Part shown: piece after piece, positions 42,550 to 53,641 of the stretch
Layout: the number at the start of each line of letters is the position of its first letter
Numbering within the stretch: position 1 is the first letter of the stretch
Assembly (NCBI GenBank): GCA_045600105.1
Contig: JAZRXG010000033.1
Coordinates: 7,095-71,094, forward strand
Length of the DNA stretch: 64,000 bases
DNA from: UBA1206 sp045600105
GTDB taxonomy: Bacteria; Bacillota; Clostridia; Oscillospirales; CAG-382
Direction of reading: 5' to 3'
The notes under the pieces: model-generated
Database searches by the model: none
What the model saw: the letters and a program-made list of their open reading frames with translations, nothing else
Told to the model about the DNA's origin: nothing
Made by a program: the position numbers and the translations under genes

Positions 42550-45012
42550 TCAGATGATCGGCGGATTTATGTCAATGTCCGCTTTGACCGTCTTGGGGAT
42601 ACGCTTCGTCACTTCCTCGTACACTTCGGCGAGGAACGCGCGTGACGGCGCTTTGTCCTGATATTTGATGATTATGCGCTGACGGTATTTGTTGCGGAGC
42701 CTGAACACTTCTTCTTTGTACGGGCCGAGCTTTATTATCGGGACAGCGGAATATTTCCGCGTATGTATGTCCGCTATGAGTCCGCTCATCGCGGTCGACA
42801 CCGAGACCGTTTCGCTTTCGCTTTCAGCCGAGAACGTGAACACGGCGATATCGCAGAACGGCGGGAACAGCACGGCTTTGCGGAGAGCTATCTCGCTCTT
42901 GTAGAACCTGTCGTAATCCTGCGTCATCGCAAGATTCAGTATCTCGTTTTCGGGGTTGTAGGTCTGGAAGAACGCTTTTCCCTTTTCTTTTCCGCGTCCG
43001 GCTCTGCCGGCAAGCTGCGTGAAAAGCGAAAACGTGCGTTCGCCCGCTCTGAAATCGTTCATATAAAGCGACGAATCGGCGGAAACGACGCCGACGAGCG
43101 ACACGTTCGGGAAATCGAGTCCCTTCGACACCATCTGCGTGCCGAAAAGCAGGTCGTATCTGCCCGAGGCGAACGAGCTCACTATTTCTTCGTGCGAATG
43201 CTTGGCTTCGGTGGTATCCGCGTCCATGCGGACCGCTCTGATATGCGGAAAATCGTTTTCGAGTTCGTCCTGCAGCTTCTGCGTGCCGTAGCCCGAGTAG
43301 CCGATGTGTTCGCTGCCGCATTCGGGGCATTCGTCCGGTTTGTTCAGAACGTAGCCGCAGTAGTGGCAGACGAGCTTGTTTTTGCGTATATTGTCGCCGT
43401 AAGCGTGATAGGTCAGCGACACCGAGCAGTTGGGGCAGGTGAACACGTGACCGCATTTGAGGCAGGACAGATGCGAATTGTATCCGCGTCTGTTGACGAA
43501 AAGTATCGCCTGGCGTCCGTTTTTCACCGTTTCGTTAAGCTGCTCGGCAAGGACCGACGTGATTATCTTGCCGTCCTCGATCCTGTCGTCGCCTCTGACG
43601 TCGGTTATCTCGCAATCGGGAAGGATGGAGCTTCCGTAGCGTTTGTCGAGCCTTATCAGCTTGTATATGCCCGACTGTGCCTTGCAGAAGCTTTCGACCG
43701 ACGGGGTGGCGGACGCGAGCAGCATGAGGCATTTATTGTAGGCGCATCTGAAACGCGCCATATCGCGCGCGTGGTATCTGGGCGTGTTTTCGGATTTGTA
43801 GGTGTGTTCCTGCTCTTCGTCGAGCACCACGAGTCCAAGGTTCCGAAGCGGTGAAAACACCGCCGACCGCGTACCGATGACGACGTCGACTCCGCCGTTC
43901 TGTATCCTGCGGCAGGTATCGAGCTTTTCGCCGACCGAGAGCATCGAATGTATGACGGCGAGTCTGTCGCCGAAAGCGCCGCGGTATATCCCGACCGCCT
44001 GGGCGGTCAGTCCTATCTCGGGCACGAGCACTATCGCCGATCTCCCCATGGAGATCGCCTTGCGGCAGGCCTCGATGATGACGCGTGTCTTTCCGCTTCC
44101 CGTCACTCCGTAAAGCAGCGCGGCTTTCGCTTCCCCGCTTTCCATAAGAGAGGCGATCTCGCCATACGCGTTCTGCTGTTCCTCGGAAAGAGGCGGATCG
44201 CGGAATTCTTCGGTGTCGGCGCCCGACAGATAATCTCTCTCGTCGCGGCGTTCGTATCTTTCGACGATATTCGCTTTGGCGAGCGACGTCAGCACGGACT
44301 GACCCGCGCCGAACATCTCCTCGGATTCCGAAACGGAAATGATGCCGCCGTCCTTGAGGAACGACACTATCGTCCTCTGCTTTTCGCTCCGCAGGCTTTC
44401 GGGGTTTTCCGCCGCGAACGACGCTTCGTCGGTGTCGGCAAGACGGTAGACGAGCGTCTTCTTTTCGTTGACTCTTTTGCGCGATACCGTCGTGACCTTC
44501 AGCGCACCGAGGCGCGAAAGCGACGTGATGAGCAGTTTTACGTCTTCGCCGAACTCGTTCACGAGCTCGGTCTCCTTCGTCTTTCCGCATTCGCGCAGTC
44601 TGTTGTAAAGGAATTCTCCCTTTTCGTTCAGCTCCGACGCGTCGTAAGGCAGGGCTTCGCAGTATACCTCGTTTTCGATCTCCTGACCGGCGGGCAGCAC
44701 GGTACGCACCGCCGAGCCGAAGGTGCAGAAGCAGCGTTCCTTCATGAACGCGCAGAGAGCGATCGTTTCCTCGGTGAGGGGGACGGGATACTCGAAGATC
44801 TCGCTTACGGGTTTTATCTGCGGATATTCGCATTCGTCGGCAAAGCCCACGATGACACCCGTGCGGAGCTTGTTGGAGTTGCCGTACGGCACCGAACACA
44901 TCGTCCCCCGCTTTGCGTCTTTTCGCATTTCGGGCAGGAGAAAATAGGTGTATTCGCGGTCAAAGCGGTTCGCCGCGTTGAGTATGCGGACGATGGCGTA
45001 AAGTTTTTCCAT
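42550..45012 (-). CDS. priA: primosomal protein N' (replication restart helicase PriA)
   Basis: The 820-residue helicase has Walker A LLYGVTGSGKTRVI, a DEEQEHTYK motif II, LLASATPSVESF, and paired zinc cysteines (CLKCGHVFTCPNC and CHYCGYVLNKPDECPECG). The C-terminal helicase lobe ends with QLAGRAGRG. It reloads DnaB at stalled forks. In Bacillus, coaBC lies between rpoZ and priA; here rpoZ adjoins priA with only 15 bases between. Confidence 0.96.
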   Translation of the reverse strand: MEKLYAIVRILNAANRFDREYTYFLLPEMRKDAKRGTMCSVPYGNSNKLRTGVIVGFADECEYPQIKPVSEIFEYPVPLTEETIALCAFMKERCFCTFGSAVRTVLPAGQEIENEVYCEALPYDASELNEKGEFLYNRLRECGKTKETELVNEFGEDVKLLITSLSRLGALKVTTVSRKRVNEKKTLVYRLADTDEASFAAENPESLRSEKQRTIVSFLKDGGIISVSESEEMFGAGQSVLTSLAKANIVERYERRDERDYLSGADTEEFRDPPLSEEQQNAYGEIASLMESGEAKAALLYGVTGSGKTRVIIEACRKAISMGRSAIVLVPEIGLTAQAVGIYRGAFGDRLAVIHSMLSVGEKLDTCRRIQNGGVDVVIGTRSAVFSPLRNLGLVVLDEEQEHTYKSENTPRYHARDMARFRCAYNKCLMLLASATPSVESFCKAQSGIYKLIRLDKRYGSSILPDCEITDVRGDDRIEDGKIITSVLAEQLNETVKNGRQAILFVNRRGYNSHLSCLKCGHVFTCPNCSVSLTYHAYGDNIRKNKLVCHYCGYVLNKPDECPECGSEHIGYSGYGTQKLQDELENDFPHIRAVRMDADTTEAKHSHEEIVSSFASGRYDLLFGTQMVSKGLDFPNVSLVGVVSADSSLYMNDFRAGERTFSLFTQLAGRAGRGKEKGKAFFQTYNPENEILNLAMTQDYDRFYKSEIALRKAVLFPPFCDIAVFTFSAESESETVSVSTAMSGLIADIHTRKYSAVPIIKLGPYKEEVFRLRNKYRQRIIIKYQDKAPSRAFLAEVYEEVTKRIPKTVKADIDINPPII

Positions 45013-45027
45013 CTTGAAAAAAAGTGA

Positions 45028-45321
45028 TTATTCCGAAACGAGAGTGCTTCCGTCGCCGTAATCGACGACTTCGTTGTTGATGATGATCTTGTATTTCTTA
45101 TCGACGATCTTGCCGATGGCAAGGGATACCGCCTTTTCGTTGTTGAGGTCGAATTCGGGAGCTTTGACGTCCTTGACGCGGTCTTCGTGACGCATTTCGG
45201 CTTCTTCACGCTCGAGGTTTGCCTTGTCGGTGATGCATCTCGCGCCCTTGGAGGCGGCGATGACGAGCGAATAGCGGTTGAGCTTGTCGTTGGTGAGGTT
45301 CTGGATGGAAGGGTAAAGCAT
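45028..45321 (-). CDS. rpoZ: DNA-directed RNA polymerase subunit omega
   Basis: The 97-residue protein begins MLYPSIQNLTNDKLNRYSLVI and has the omega segment ASKGARCI. The C-terminal half with KAVSLAIGKIVDKKY is the rest of the family domain. Omega helps assemble RNA polymerase. The position next to gmk is the conserved order. Confidence 0.9.
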   Translation of the reverse strand: MLYPSIQNLTNDKLNRYSLVIAASKGARCITDKANLEREEAEMRHEDRVKDVKAPEFDLNNEKAVSLAIGKIVDKKYKIIINNEVVDYGDGSTLVSE

Positions 45322-45396
45322 AAGTGGTTCTCCTTATATATACTGATTTTTATTTTACTTTTTTGTCTCCGCGGAAGTTCGTTAATAAACGCGGTT

Positions 45397-45990
45397 TTAC
45401 AATTTGGGATATTCCCCGCGGGACGTCGAATGCTGCTCGGCGTTCACGATGTCTTTGAGGTCGCGTGCGGCCTTTTCCCATCCGCCGTTCTCGTTGACCA
45501 CGGCGTAGTCGTATTCGGGGATGAGCTTTATTTCGTTTCTTGCGGTCTCGAGACGTCTGAGTATGACCTCCTCGGTCTCGGTGCCTCTGCCGCGGAGTCT
45601 GCTTTCGAGCTCTTCGAGAGACGGCGGGCAGATGAATATGAGCACGGCTTCGGGCATTTTCTTTTTGATCTGCATTGCGCCGCAGGTCTCGATTTCAAGC
45701 ACGACGCTCTTTCCCTCATTCAGCTTCTGCTCGACGAATTTTCGCGGCGTGCCGTAGTAGTTGCCGGTATATTCGGCGTATTCGAGAACGTCGCCGTTAT
45801 CGATGAGCGTCTTGAACTCGGCTTTCGTTATGTAGTGATAGTTCACTCCGTCGACTTCGCCGGGACGCGGTGCGCGCGTGGTCGCCGAAACGGAATAGGC
45901 GATGTTTTCGTCTTCGAGCAGTGAATTGATTATCGTTCCTTTGCCGACGCCTGACGGTCCGGAGATGACGAGAAGCAGTCCTTTTTTCAT
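45397..45990 (-). CDS. gmk: guanylate kinase
   Basis: Gmk phosphorylates GMP. The 197-residue protein has the P-loop SGPSGVGKGTI, the GMP-binding SATTRAPRPGEVDGVNYHY, and the lid region with RLRGRGTETEEVI. It overlaps remA by 4 bases. Confidence 0.97.
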   Translation of the reverse strand: MKKGLLLVISGPSGVGKGTIINSLLEDENIAYSVSATTRAPRPGEVDGVNYHYITKAEFKTLIDNGDVLEYAEYTGNYYGTPRKFVEQKLNEGKSVVLEIETCGAMQIKKKMPEAVLIFICPPSLEELESRLRGRGTETEEVILRRLETARNEIKLIPEYDYAVVNENGGWEKAARDLKDIVNAEQHSTSRGEYPKL

Positions 45991-46223
45991 TTTTTGTTGA
46001 TCCTTTCGGTAAGATCGGCGACTTCCTCGGCGGAAAGCACGTAGTGGTCGCTGTCGGTGACGATGACCGATCTCGTTTTTTTGCCGCAGCTCACGTCGAT
46101 GACGCGGTTAGCGTTCTTCGCGTCCTGCACGAGCCTTCTTACCGGGAGCGAATCGGGGGACATTATGCAGACGACCCGCGACGTATTGACGGTGTTGCCG
46201 AATCCGACATCTATGAAATCCAT
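45987..46223 (-). CDS. remA: RemA-family regulator (DUF370)
   Basis: The 78-residue product begins MDFIDVGFGNTVNTSRVV and contains VQDAKNANRVIDVSCGKKTRSVIV-like core positions (about 30-53). RemA of Bacillus is a ring-forming DNA-binding regulator of biofilm matrix genes. ATG 46223 is chosen over a much longer open frame because upstream sequence is not conserved-looking and the family starts here. The order yicC-remA-gmk-rpoZ matches Bacillus. Confidence 0.92.
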   Translation of the reverse strand: MDFIDVGFGNTVNTSRVVCIMSPDSLPVRRLVQDAKNANRVIDVSCGKKTRSVIVTDSDHYVLSAEEVADLTERINKK

Positions 46224-46240
46224 TTGTTTTTCCTTCTTCG

Positions 46241-47119
46241 TTATTCGATATTCTGTATCTGTTCGCGTATCTTTTCGATCTCGCTCTTTGCCTCGATGAC
46301 TATGCGCGACATTTCGGTGTCGTTGCACTTCGAGCCGGTGGTGTTGACTTCCCTGTTGATCTCCTGAATGAGGAAATCCATCTTTTTGCCGATCGCGTTG
46401 TCGCTTTCGAGCATATCGCGGAACTGCTTTATGTGGCTGTGGAGCCTTACCATTTCCTCGGTGACGTCGCATTTGTCGGCATAAGCCGCGCACTCGGTGA
46501 GGAGCCTTGACTCGTCAACGGGAACTCCCGCGAGAAGCGTCTTTATGCGTTCGACCATTTTGTCGTTGGCGGCTTTGACGGAGGCAGGCGACAGAACGAC
46601 GAGCTTGTCGCGCATTTCTTCAATGGCGTCGAGCCTCGCGATGACATCGGCTTTGAGGCGTTCGCCCTCGACTCCGCGCATTTCGAGATAGGCTTCGAAC
46701 GCTTTGGTCGCCACCTGTTCCACGCTTTTCCAGAGCTCTTCCATATCGTCGTCGGGCTTGCGTGAGATGAATACCTCGGGTTTGCCCGCGAGAAGACGGA
46801 GATTTATCTCGCCGTCCACGCCGTAGTCGTTCTTTATTGTATTGAGCGCTCCGATATATCCCTCGAGATATTCGCGGTTGAGCGACAGTTCGATCCTGTC
46901 GCCCTCGGTGTTGTCGATGCCGACGTAGATGTCGACCTTTCCGCGAGAAATATACGCCGAGGCGAGGCGTTTTACCTTGTCCTCGAGCGCGCCGTAGAGT
47001 CTGTTCATTTTTACCGTCGTTTCGAGATATCTGCTGTTTACGGATCTTATCTCAACGGTTATGTCACGGCTGCCGATGCTTTCGCGGCATCTGCCGTAGC
47101 CTGTCATGCTTCTTATCAT
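46241..47119 (-). CDS. YicC/YloC family endoribonuclease
   Basis: The 292-residue protein starts MIRSMTGYGRC, the family signature, with the SVNSRYLETTVKM segment and a C-terminal region containing QEINREVNTTGSKC. YicC proteins are RNases that act on small RNAs or structured transcripts. It heads the remA-gmk-rpoZ group and overlaps the upstream membrane protein gene by 4 bases. Confidence 0.93.
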   Translation of the reverse strand: MIRSMTGYGRCRESIGSRDITVEIRSVNSRYLETTVKMNRLYGALEDKVKRLASAYISRGKVDIYVGIDNTEGDRIELSLNREYLEGYIGALNTIKNDYGVDGEINLRLLAGKPEVFISRKPDDDMEELWKSVEQVATKAFEAYLEMRGVEGERLKADVIARLDAIEEMRDKLVVLSPASVKAANDKMVERIKTLLAGVPVDESRLLTECAAYADKCDVTEEMVRLHSHIKQFRDMLESDNAIGKKMDFLIQEINREVNTTGSKCNDTEMSRIVIEAKSEIEKIREQIQNIE

Positions 47120-47637
47120 TTTCCGCTCCTTCTGCGTCTGAACATCTGATAGTATTTTCCGATCACGAGAGTCAGCGCTATGTCATAGACGACGAATATG
47201 AAGTTGCCGAGGATGTATATCCATATTTCAAATCCGAGCGCGTCGTCGGTCGCCACGGTGAAATATTTGCCGAGCCATATCATGAGCGTGAGCAGCACGT
47301 TGGACGATATTATCTTCAGAAGCCACATCAGCCACTTCGTTTTCACGGTCTCGCAAAGTTCTTTGATTATCGGGTAAAGTCCGCCGTAGCAAAGGAACGC
47401 CACGGCGACGAATTTGTCGGGCAGCAGCGCGAACGCCAGAGCGCCCGAAACGAGGTAAACGCCCCACGCCGACGGTCTGTCGAGCTCGATGCGGGCGATT
47501 ATCACGCAGAATCCCGCGAGATACGCCGCCGACATATCCAGCACCGTTATGACGCTTCCGATCGACATGAGCAGTATCGCCACCGCCGAGAGCACGCCCG
47601 AGAGCGCCACGCGTCTGGTTTTGGTTTTCATTTTCAT
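47116..47637 (-). CDS. small multi-span membrane protein, unknown
   Basis: The 173-residue protein has about five hydrophobic segments (about residues 9-31, 33-48, 58-70, 74-92, 102-122 and 134-160) and a basic C-terminus (RRRRSGK). It resembles small ECF-transporter-S-like or tryptophan-rich membrane proteins in outline, but no family was recognised. Overlaps yicC by 4 bases. Confidence 0.6.
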   Translation of the reverse strand: MKMKTKTRRVALSGVLSAVAILLMSIGSVITVLDMSAAYLAGFCVIIARIELDRPSAWGVYLVSGALAFALLPDKFVAVAFLCYGGLYPIIKELCETVKTKWLMWLLKIISSNVLLTLMIWLGKYFTVATDDALGFEIWIYILGNFIFVVYDIALTLVIGKYYQMFRRRRSGK

Positions 47638-47638
47638 C

Positions 47639-48235
47639 TTAACAGCATCCTCCGCGTCCGCCGCAGCACATCTGAGCGCACATGAGTCCCAGGCATATAT
47701 CGCAGCCCGAGCAGCCCGTGGTGGTCTGCGGTACGTTGTAGGGGATATCCGACGAGCGCGTCGAAAGACGGTTCAGCGCGTCGCGGTATTCGTAGTTGTC
47801 CGGGGCAAGCTCGCACGCTTTTTCGAGCTTTCCGCGCGCTTCCATAAGCCAGCCCTTGTGGGCGTAGATGATGCCGGTGAGATAGAGCCATTCGGGGTCG
47901 TTCGGGGCAGTCGAACGGGAAAGCAGTATTTCCGCCTCCGAATATCTCCCCTGATTGATAAGTATGCGTACGCGGGTATAAACGTCGCTTTCGCGGTATG
48001 CGCCGGTGTTGTAATTTCCCGACGAAGACGAGCCGGCGCCTCCCGAGGCGCGGTCCTTCTGTATCCGGTCGTACGCCTCGTTTATCTCCTTCATCTTCTC
48101 GTTCGCCATATCGGCAAACGGAGTGTTGACGTAGTTGTCGGGGTGGTATTTTTTTGCAAGAGCACGGTAAGCCTTTTTTATTTCTTCGTCCGTGGCGGAC
48201 GGGCTCACGCCGAGTACCTTGTAGGGATCTGTCAT
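47639..48235 (-). CDS. J-domain protein with Cys-cluster tail
   Basis: The 198-residue protein begins with a J domain (DPYKVLGVSPSATDEEIK, and the HPD motif in KKYHPDNYV). Residues about 95-165 form TPR-like helices with QGRYSEAEILL. The last 28 residues contain eight cysteines (for example GCSGCDICLG and MCCGGRGGCC), which suggests metal binding. It is not a full DnaJ. It sits directly downstream of a DUF5685 gene with a 4-base overlap, a recurrent pairing in Clostridia. Confidence 0.85.
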   Translation of the reverse strand: MTDPYKVLGVSPSATDEEIKKAYRALAKKYHPDNYVNTPFADMANEKMKEINEAYDRIQKDRASGGAGSSSSGNYNTGAYRESDVYTRVRILINQGRYSEAEILLSRSTAPNDPEWLYLTGIIYAHKGWLMEARGKLEKACELAPDNYEYRDALNRLSTRSSDIPYNVPQTTTGCSGCDICLGLMCAQMCCGGRGGCC

Positions 48236-49128
48236 TTGTCGGTTCCTTTCAGTTTGCCGAGGGACTTTGCGTAGGCGTTCCCCGAGCCAAGCTGTGAAAT
48301 GTTGTATATGAGTCTGTCGAACGGTGTCTTTTCGTTCGTCGAATACGCGGCGCAGAACGCCGTTATGCTGTCGTTCAGGGTCGTGCGTATCGCTTCGGCG
48401 TTTTCGATCACCTTTTCCGCCGAGCCGAAACGGTTGACGAGCACGTTGTATTCGTTCTTCTTTTCGTCTTTTACGCTGTCTTCGAACGCGTCGATGAGGT
48501 AAACGTATCTTCCGATATGATAGCCGCAGTCGTAAAGGACGCGCCTTTTCTCTCCGGTCGTGCCGTACGACACGACTTCGCCGAACAGCGACGCGAAAGC
48601 GTCGGCGGCTTCGTCGGGTATCGCGCAGCCGTTCTTTTCCTTTTCCGTGAGCACGGCGAGCCCTTCGGCGACGGTGGAGTCAAGCCCCGGGCACATCTTT
48701 GACGCCTTTTTGCGCATCGGCGACACGAACGGTATGACGAACCTTTTGAAGAATTTCTTTATTCCCCTTGAGTCGTTGACGTCGTCGAGCGCCTTGTAAT
48801 ACATGAGCAGTCCGAAAGCCGCGCAGGTGTAGTCGAGCGACGGGCTGACGCAGACCATGCACTTTTTCTTCAGTCCGTAGGGGCAGCGCTTGTTCACCGC
48901 CTCGGGCTTTTCGCCCGTGACCGCCATGCGGATGACGCAAAGAAAGACGAAATCGTGGTTGAGGAAGAACCGCGTGAGGCGCGATATTTTTTTGCCGCCC
49001 TCACGGCAGATGCCGCAGTAGACCGCTTTGTAAAACTCGTATTCTTTAACGAGCAGCTCGCTTTGCTCGGGTCTGATGTAGCCGAACAACCTCGTCACCA
49101 CCTTCCGCAGTCCGTATAGTCGTTCCAT
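48232..49128 (-). CDS. DUF5685 family protein
   Basis: The 298-residue protein has Cys pairs CGIC near residue 38 and CPYGLKKKCMVC near residue 82, and acidic helices with DDVNDSRG and DAFEDSVKDEK that recall prenyl-synthase-like Asp-rich motifs. The helix content is high. This matches the DUF5685 family as I know it; no function is established. It begins the 25-kb minus-strand train. Confidence 0.75.
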   Translation of the reverse strand: MERLYGLRKVVTRLFGYIRPEQSELLVKEYEFYKAVYCGICREGGKKISRLTRFFLNHDFVFLCVIRMAVTGEKPEAVNKRCPYGLKKKCMVCVSPSLDYTCAAFGLLMYYKALDDVNDSRGIKKFFKRFVIPFVSPMRKKASKMCPGLDSTVAEGLAVLTEKEKNGCAIPDEAADAFASLFGEVVSYGTTGEKRRVLYDCGYHIGRYVYLIDAFEDSVKDEKKNEYNVLVNRFGSAEKVIENAEAIRTTLNDSITAFCAAYSTNEKTPFDRLIYNISQLGSGNAYAKSLGKLKGTDK

Positions 49129-49150
49129 AATACGCTTATTTTATCATCAT

Positions 49151-49179
49151 ATAATAACACGATATTGTTAAAAAATCAA
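49151..49179 (-). promoter_or_regulatory. candidate promoter for the 25-kb minus-strand gene train
   Basis: Minus-strand -35 TTGATT (49174-49179) and -10 TATTAT (49151-49156), 17 bases apart, about 25 bases upstream of the DUF5685 start. The surrounding 216-base gap (49129-49344) is very A/T-rich and otherwise holds only the gpmI promoter. Confidence 0.5.
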
Positions 49180-49271
49180 TAATAAAAGGAAAATTAACTG
49201 ACGGGTATGATGATTTTTTTCATTATAATAAAAATCATATATATAACGGCACAAAAAAATTTGAAAAATCG

Positions 49272-49300
49272 TTGCAATTTTCTTTTTTGTGTTGTATAAT
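49272..49300 (+). promoter_or_regulatory. gpmI promoter
   Basis: Plus-strand -35 TTGCAA (49272-49277) and perfect -10 TATAAT (49295-49300) with a 17-base T-rich spacer, 45 bases before the gpmI start. Confidence 0.75.
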
Positions 49301-49344
49301 CAAAAATTGTATAAATATGTTAAGCCACCAAGGAGAAAAACAAA

Positions 49345-50951
<1,607 letters not shown>

Positions 50952-50955
<4 letters not shown>

Positions 50956-51680
50956 TTTTTGATATAGGTTTTCCCGACATACTGTATTATCTGCTCGCCG
51001 TGATCATAGCACTCACGTGCCACGAATTCGGCCACGCGTACGCCGCTTACAAATGCGGCGACAACACCGCGCGTGCTTTCGGCAGACTTACACTCGACCC
51101 GCTGAAGCATATCGACCTCTTCGGCTTTTTAGCCATGCTTTTCGCGGGATTCGGCTGGGCAAAACCCGTTCCCATAAATATCAGGAATATGCGCAAGCCG
51201 AGACGCGACACCGCTCTCGTCTCACTTGCCGGTCCCGGTATGAACTTCCTGCTCGCGTTCATAGGCACCTTCTTCTTTATGCTTATGCGCACGCTGGTGC
51301 TGAATATTTACTGCAAAGAAATAGGCGGAAACTATTATTATATCCACGAAGCCGTTCCTCTTGGCTGCAAGCTGCTTGAAAACGCCGAAATGTTCTTCTG
51401 GTACTTCGTCGTTCTCAACGTCGGTCTCGGGGTCTTCAACCTCATTCCGATACCGCCGCTCGACGGCTCGAAGGTAGTCGCGTCCGTGCTTCCGCGAAGG
51501 ATCGGGTTCAAGTATATGATGCTTGAACGCTACGCGGGCATATTCATCCTCGTGCTCTTCATCTTTTCGAGAGTGTCCGCCTTTGATTTCCTGTTCACTC
51601 CTCTCGAATGGATCAGAAACGCCATAATCGACGGATTCGAATGGATATTCGGGCTGCTGCCGTTCATAAAGGCGGTGTAA
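50952..51680 (+). CDS. site-2 protease family (M50) membrane metallopeptidase
   Basis: The 242-residue protein has the zinc motif H24-E25-F-G-H28 in its first membrane segment, and the second-site NLIPIPPLDGSKV loop (the DG motif with the third ligand Asp). About five hydrophobic segments are present. It overlaps the gpmI end by 4 bases and precedes scpA by 4 bases. Small M50 proteins next to scpAB are common in Clostridia; the substrate is unknown. Confidence 0.93.
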
Positions 51681-51684
51681 AAGC

Positions 51685-52407
51685 ATGGCTGCCCTGAATC
51701 TGAAGCTTGAGCAGTACGAGGGCCCTCTCGACCTGCTGATGTCGCTTATCCAAAAACACAAAATAGATATTTTCGACATTCCCATCGCGACACTCACCGA
51801 CCAGTATCTCGAATACATCCGTTCGATGGAAGAATACAACATGGAGGTCTCGGCGGATTTCATATACATGGCAAGCGAGCTCACGTATATCAAATCGCGC
51901 ATGCTTCTCCCCGTCGCGCCGACCGAGGAGGACCCGCGAAAGCCTCTCGTCGATTCCCTGCTCGAGTACGCGCGCGCCAAGGAAGCCGCCGAGTTTCTGA
52001 AAACGCAGAGCGAACAGTTTTACGACAGATTCGTCAAGGAACCGGACGAGCTCGACGGGCCTCCCGTTTACGAACGACTGCATTCGGTCGACCTGCTCGT
52101 CAAAGCCTTTGAGGACATGAGCAAACGTGCCCCCAATATGGCGGAAGCAAAGGTCGAGCTTTTTGAAAAACTCAAGCACGAAAAATTCTATACGGTAGAA
52201 GAAAAAGTAGTATATACCATCAGATTCCTGTTTGACGAAAAGCCGCACACCTTCGATTCACTTTTCGGCGTATGCCGCAGCGTGGGCGAAACGGTGGCGA
52301 CCTTCCTCGCGCTGCTTTCTCTCGTAAGGAACGGGAGGATAAACGTGGAAAGGAACGAAAGCGGAGACGTCGAACTGACACTTATCAAAAACAAGGAGGA
52401 GGAATAA
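51685..52407 (+). CDS. scpA: segregation and condensation protein A (kleisin)
   Basis: The 240-residue kleisin links SMC heads. N-terminal YEGPLDLLMSLIQKHKIDIFDI and ASELTYIKSRMLLP are family hallmarks, and a C-terminal winged helix is present. The stop shares a base with the scpB start (TAATG). Confidence 0.96.
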   Translation: MAALNLKLEQYEGPLDLLMSLIQKHKIDIFDIPIATLTDQYLEYIRSMEEYNMEVSADFIYMASELTYIKSRMLLPVAPTEEDPRKPLVDSLLEYARAKEAAEFLKTQSEQFYDRFVKEPDELDGPPVYERLHSVDLLVKAFEDMSKRAPNMAEAKVELFEKLKHEKFYTVEEKVVYTIRFLFDEKPHTFDSLFGVCRSVGETVATFLALLSLVRNGRINVERNESGDVELTLIKNKEEE

Positions 52408-53030
52408 TGGCATCTTTTCCCATTGACGCCGCGCTCGAAGCCGTACTTTTCGCGTCCGGTTCCCCCGTCACTCTCGAAAAACTGTCCGAAATATTCAACC
52501 TCCCGATGAGCGATATCGCAGACTCCGCCGAACGCGTGGCGAACGAGCTTGCCGAAACTCAAAGAGGCATCTCGCTTATCTGCGTGGACGGAGCGTATCA
52601 GCTCTGCACCAAATCCTGCTATGCCGAATACGTCAAAAAAGCGCTCGAGCTCCGCAAGACGCCGCCGCTCACGCGCGCGTCGCTCGAGGTGCTCGCCATA
52701 GTTTCCTACAACCAGCCCGTCACCAAATCGTTCATCGAGGCGGTGCGCGGAGTCGATTCCGACGGCATCGTCAATTCGCTCTGCGACAAGGGGCTCATCC
52801 GCGAATGCGGTCATCTCGACGCGCCCGGAAGACCTTCGCTTTTCTGCACGACAGACGCTTTCCTGCGCTGCTTCGGGCTCGAATCGCTCGATCAGCTTCC
52901 GAGGATAGACGTCGAACAGATGCCGTCTCAGGTGCTGCTCGATGAGCAGATCACTTCCGACGAAGGCACCGAAAACGCCGAAACCGTTCAAGAAGCCGAA
53001 AAAATCGTTCCGGAAGGCGCAGCCGAATGA
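52407..53030 (+). CDS. scpB: segregation and condensation protein B
   Basis: The 207-residue protein has two winged helices: LEAVLFASGSPVTLEKLSEI and TRASLEVLAIVSYNQPVTK. It dimerises on ScpA in the condensin complex. ATG 52407 has ggagga 6 bases upstream; an upstream open frame within scpA is not used. The C-terminus is a short acidic tail. Confidence 0.95.
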   Translation: MASFPIDAALEAVLFASGSPVTLEKLSEIFNLPMSDIADSAERVANELAETQRGISLICVDGAYQLCTKSCYAEYVKKALELRKTPPLTRASLEVLAIVSYNQPVTKSFIEAVRGVDSDGIVNSLCDKGLIRECGHLDAPGRPSLFCTTDAFLRCFGLESLDQLPRIDVEQMPSQVLLDEQITSDEGTENAETVQEAEKIVPEGAAE

Positions 53031-53641
53031 TCGCGCTTTACATCGTCGGCGGACTTCTCCTTCTTATCGCGCTGCTGCTTCTTCTGAAGCTGACCTTCCG
53101 TTTCTCGTGGTGCGCGGGGCTTCTCCTTGAAGTGAAGATAGGCTTTTACACCGTCAGAAAAGAGTTCGCTCCACACATTCCCGAGGCAAACGACGAAGAC
53201 GTGACGGAAGACGAAAAAGAAGAAAAGCCCAAAAAGAAGGAAGACAAGGAAAAAAGCGGAGTGCCGTTCAGAAAACTCGTTCCGATGATACGCGAAACGG
53301 TCTCGGAGATCGCGAAAAAGCTCAAAAAACATCTGAAGATCGAAAAATACATTCTTAAAATAAACGTGGCGACGGACGACCCGGCAAAGACCGGCATCCT
53401 CTACGGCGCGGTTGCCGCGTCGGCGGCGTCGCTCGCGGTATATATCGACTCGCTGAAACACGTGTCAAAGAAAAAAGGACGTGTCCTCACCGAGGTGACC
53501 CCCGATTTCATCAGCGAAAAGCCCGATATTTTCGTTGACATTGCCCTTTCCGTAAGGGTATGGCAGGCACTTTCGCTGCTTTGGTCGCTTCTCGGCGGAT
53601 ATAAAAAATATAAATTATTAAAATCAGGGAAAGGAGAATGA
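53027..53641 (+). CDS. DUF2953 family membrane protein
   Basis: The 204-residue protein has an N-terminal membrane segment (about 3-21), a charged insert (EDEKEEKPKKKEDKEKS region around 62-85), and a C-terminal domain ending in WQALSLLWSLLGGYKKYK. This is DUF2953, usually found before ytfJ in spore formers. It overlaps scpB and ytfJ by 4 bases each. Role unknown; probably sporulation-linked by context. Confidence 0.85.
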   Translation: MIALYIVGGLLLLIALLLLLKLTFRFSWCAGLLLEVKIGFYTVRKEFAPHIPEANDEDVTEDEKEEKPKKKEDKEKSGVPFRKLVPMIRETVSEIAKKLKKHLKIEKYILKINVATDDPAKTGILYGAVAASAASLAVYIDSLKHVSKKKGRVLTEVTPDFISEKPDIFVDIALSVRVWQALSLLWSLLGGYKKYKLLKSGKGE

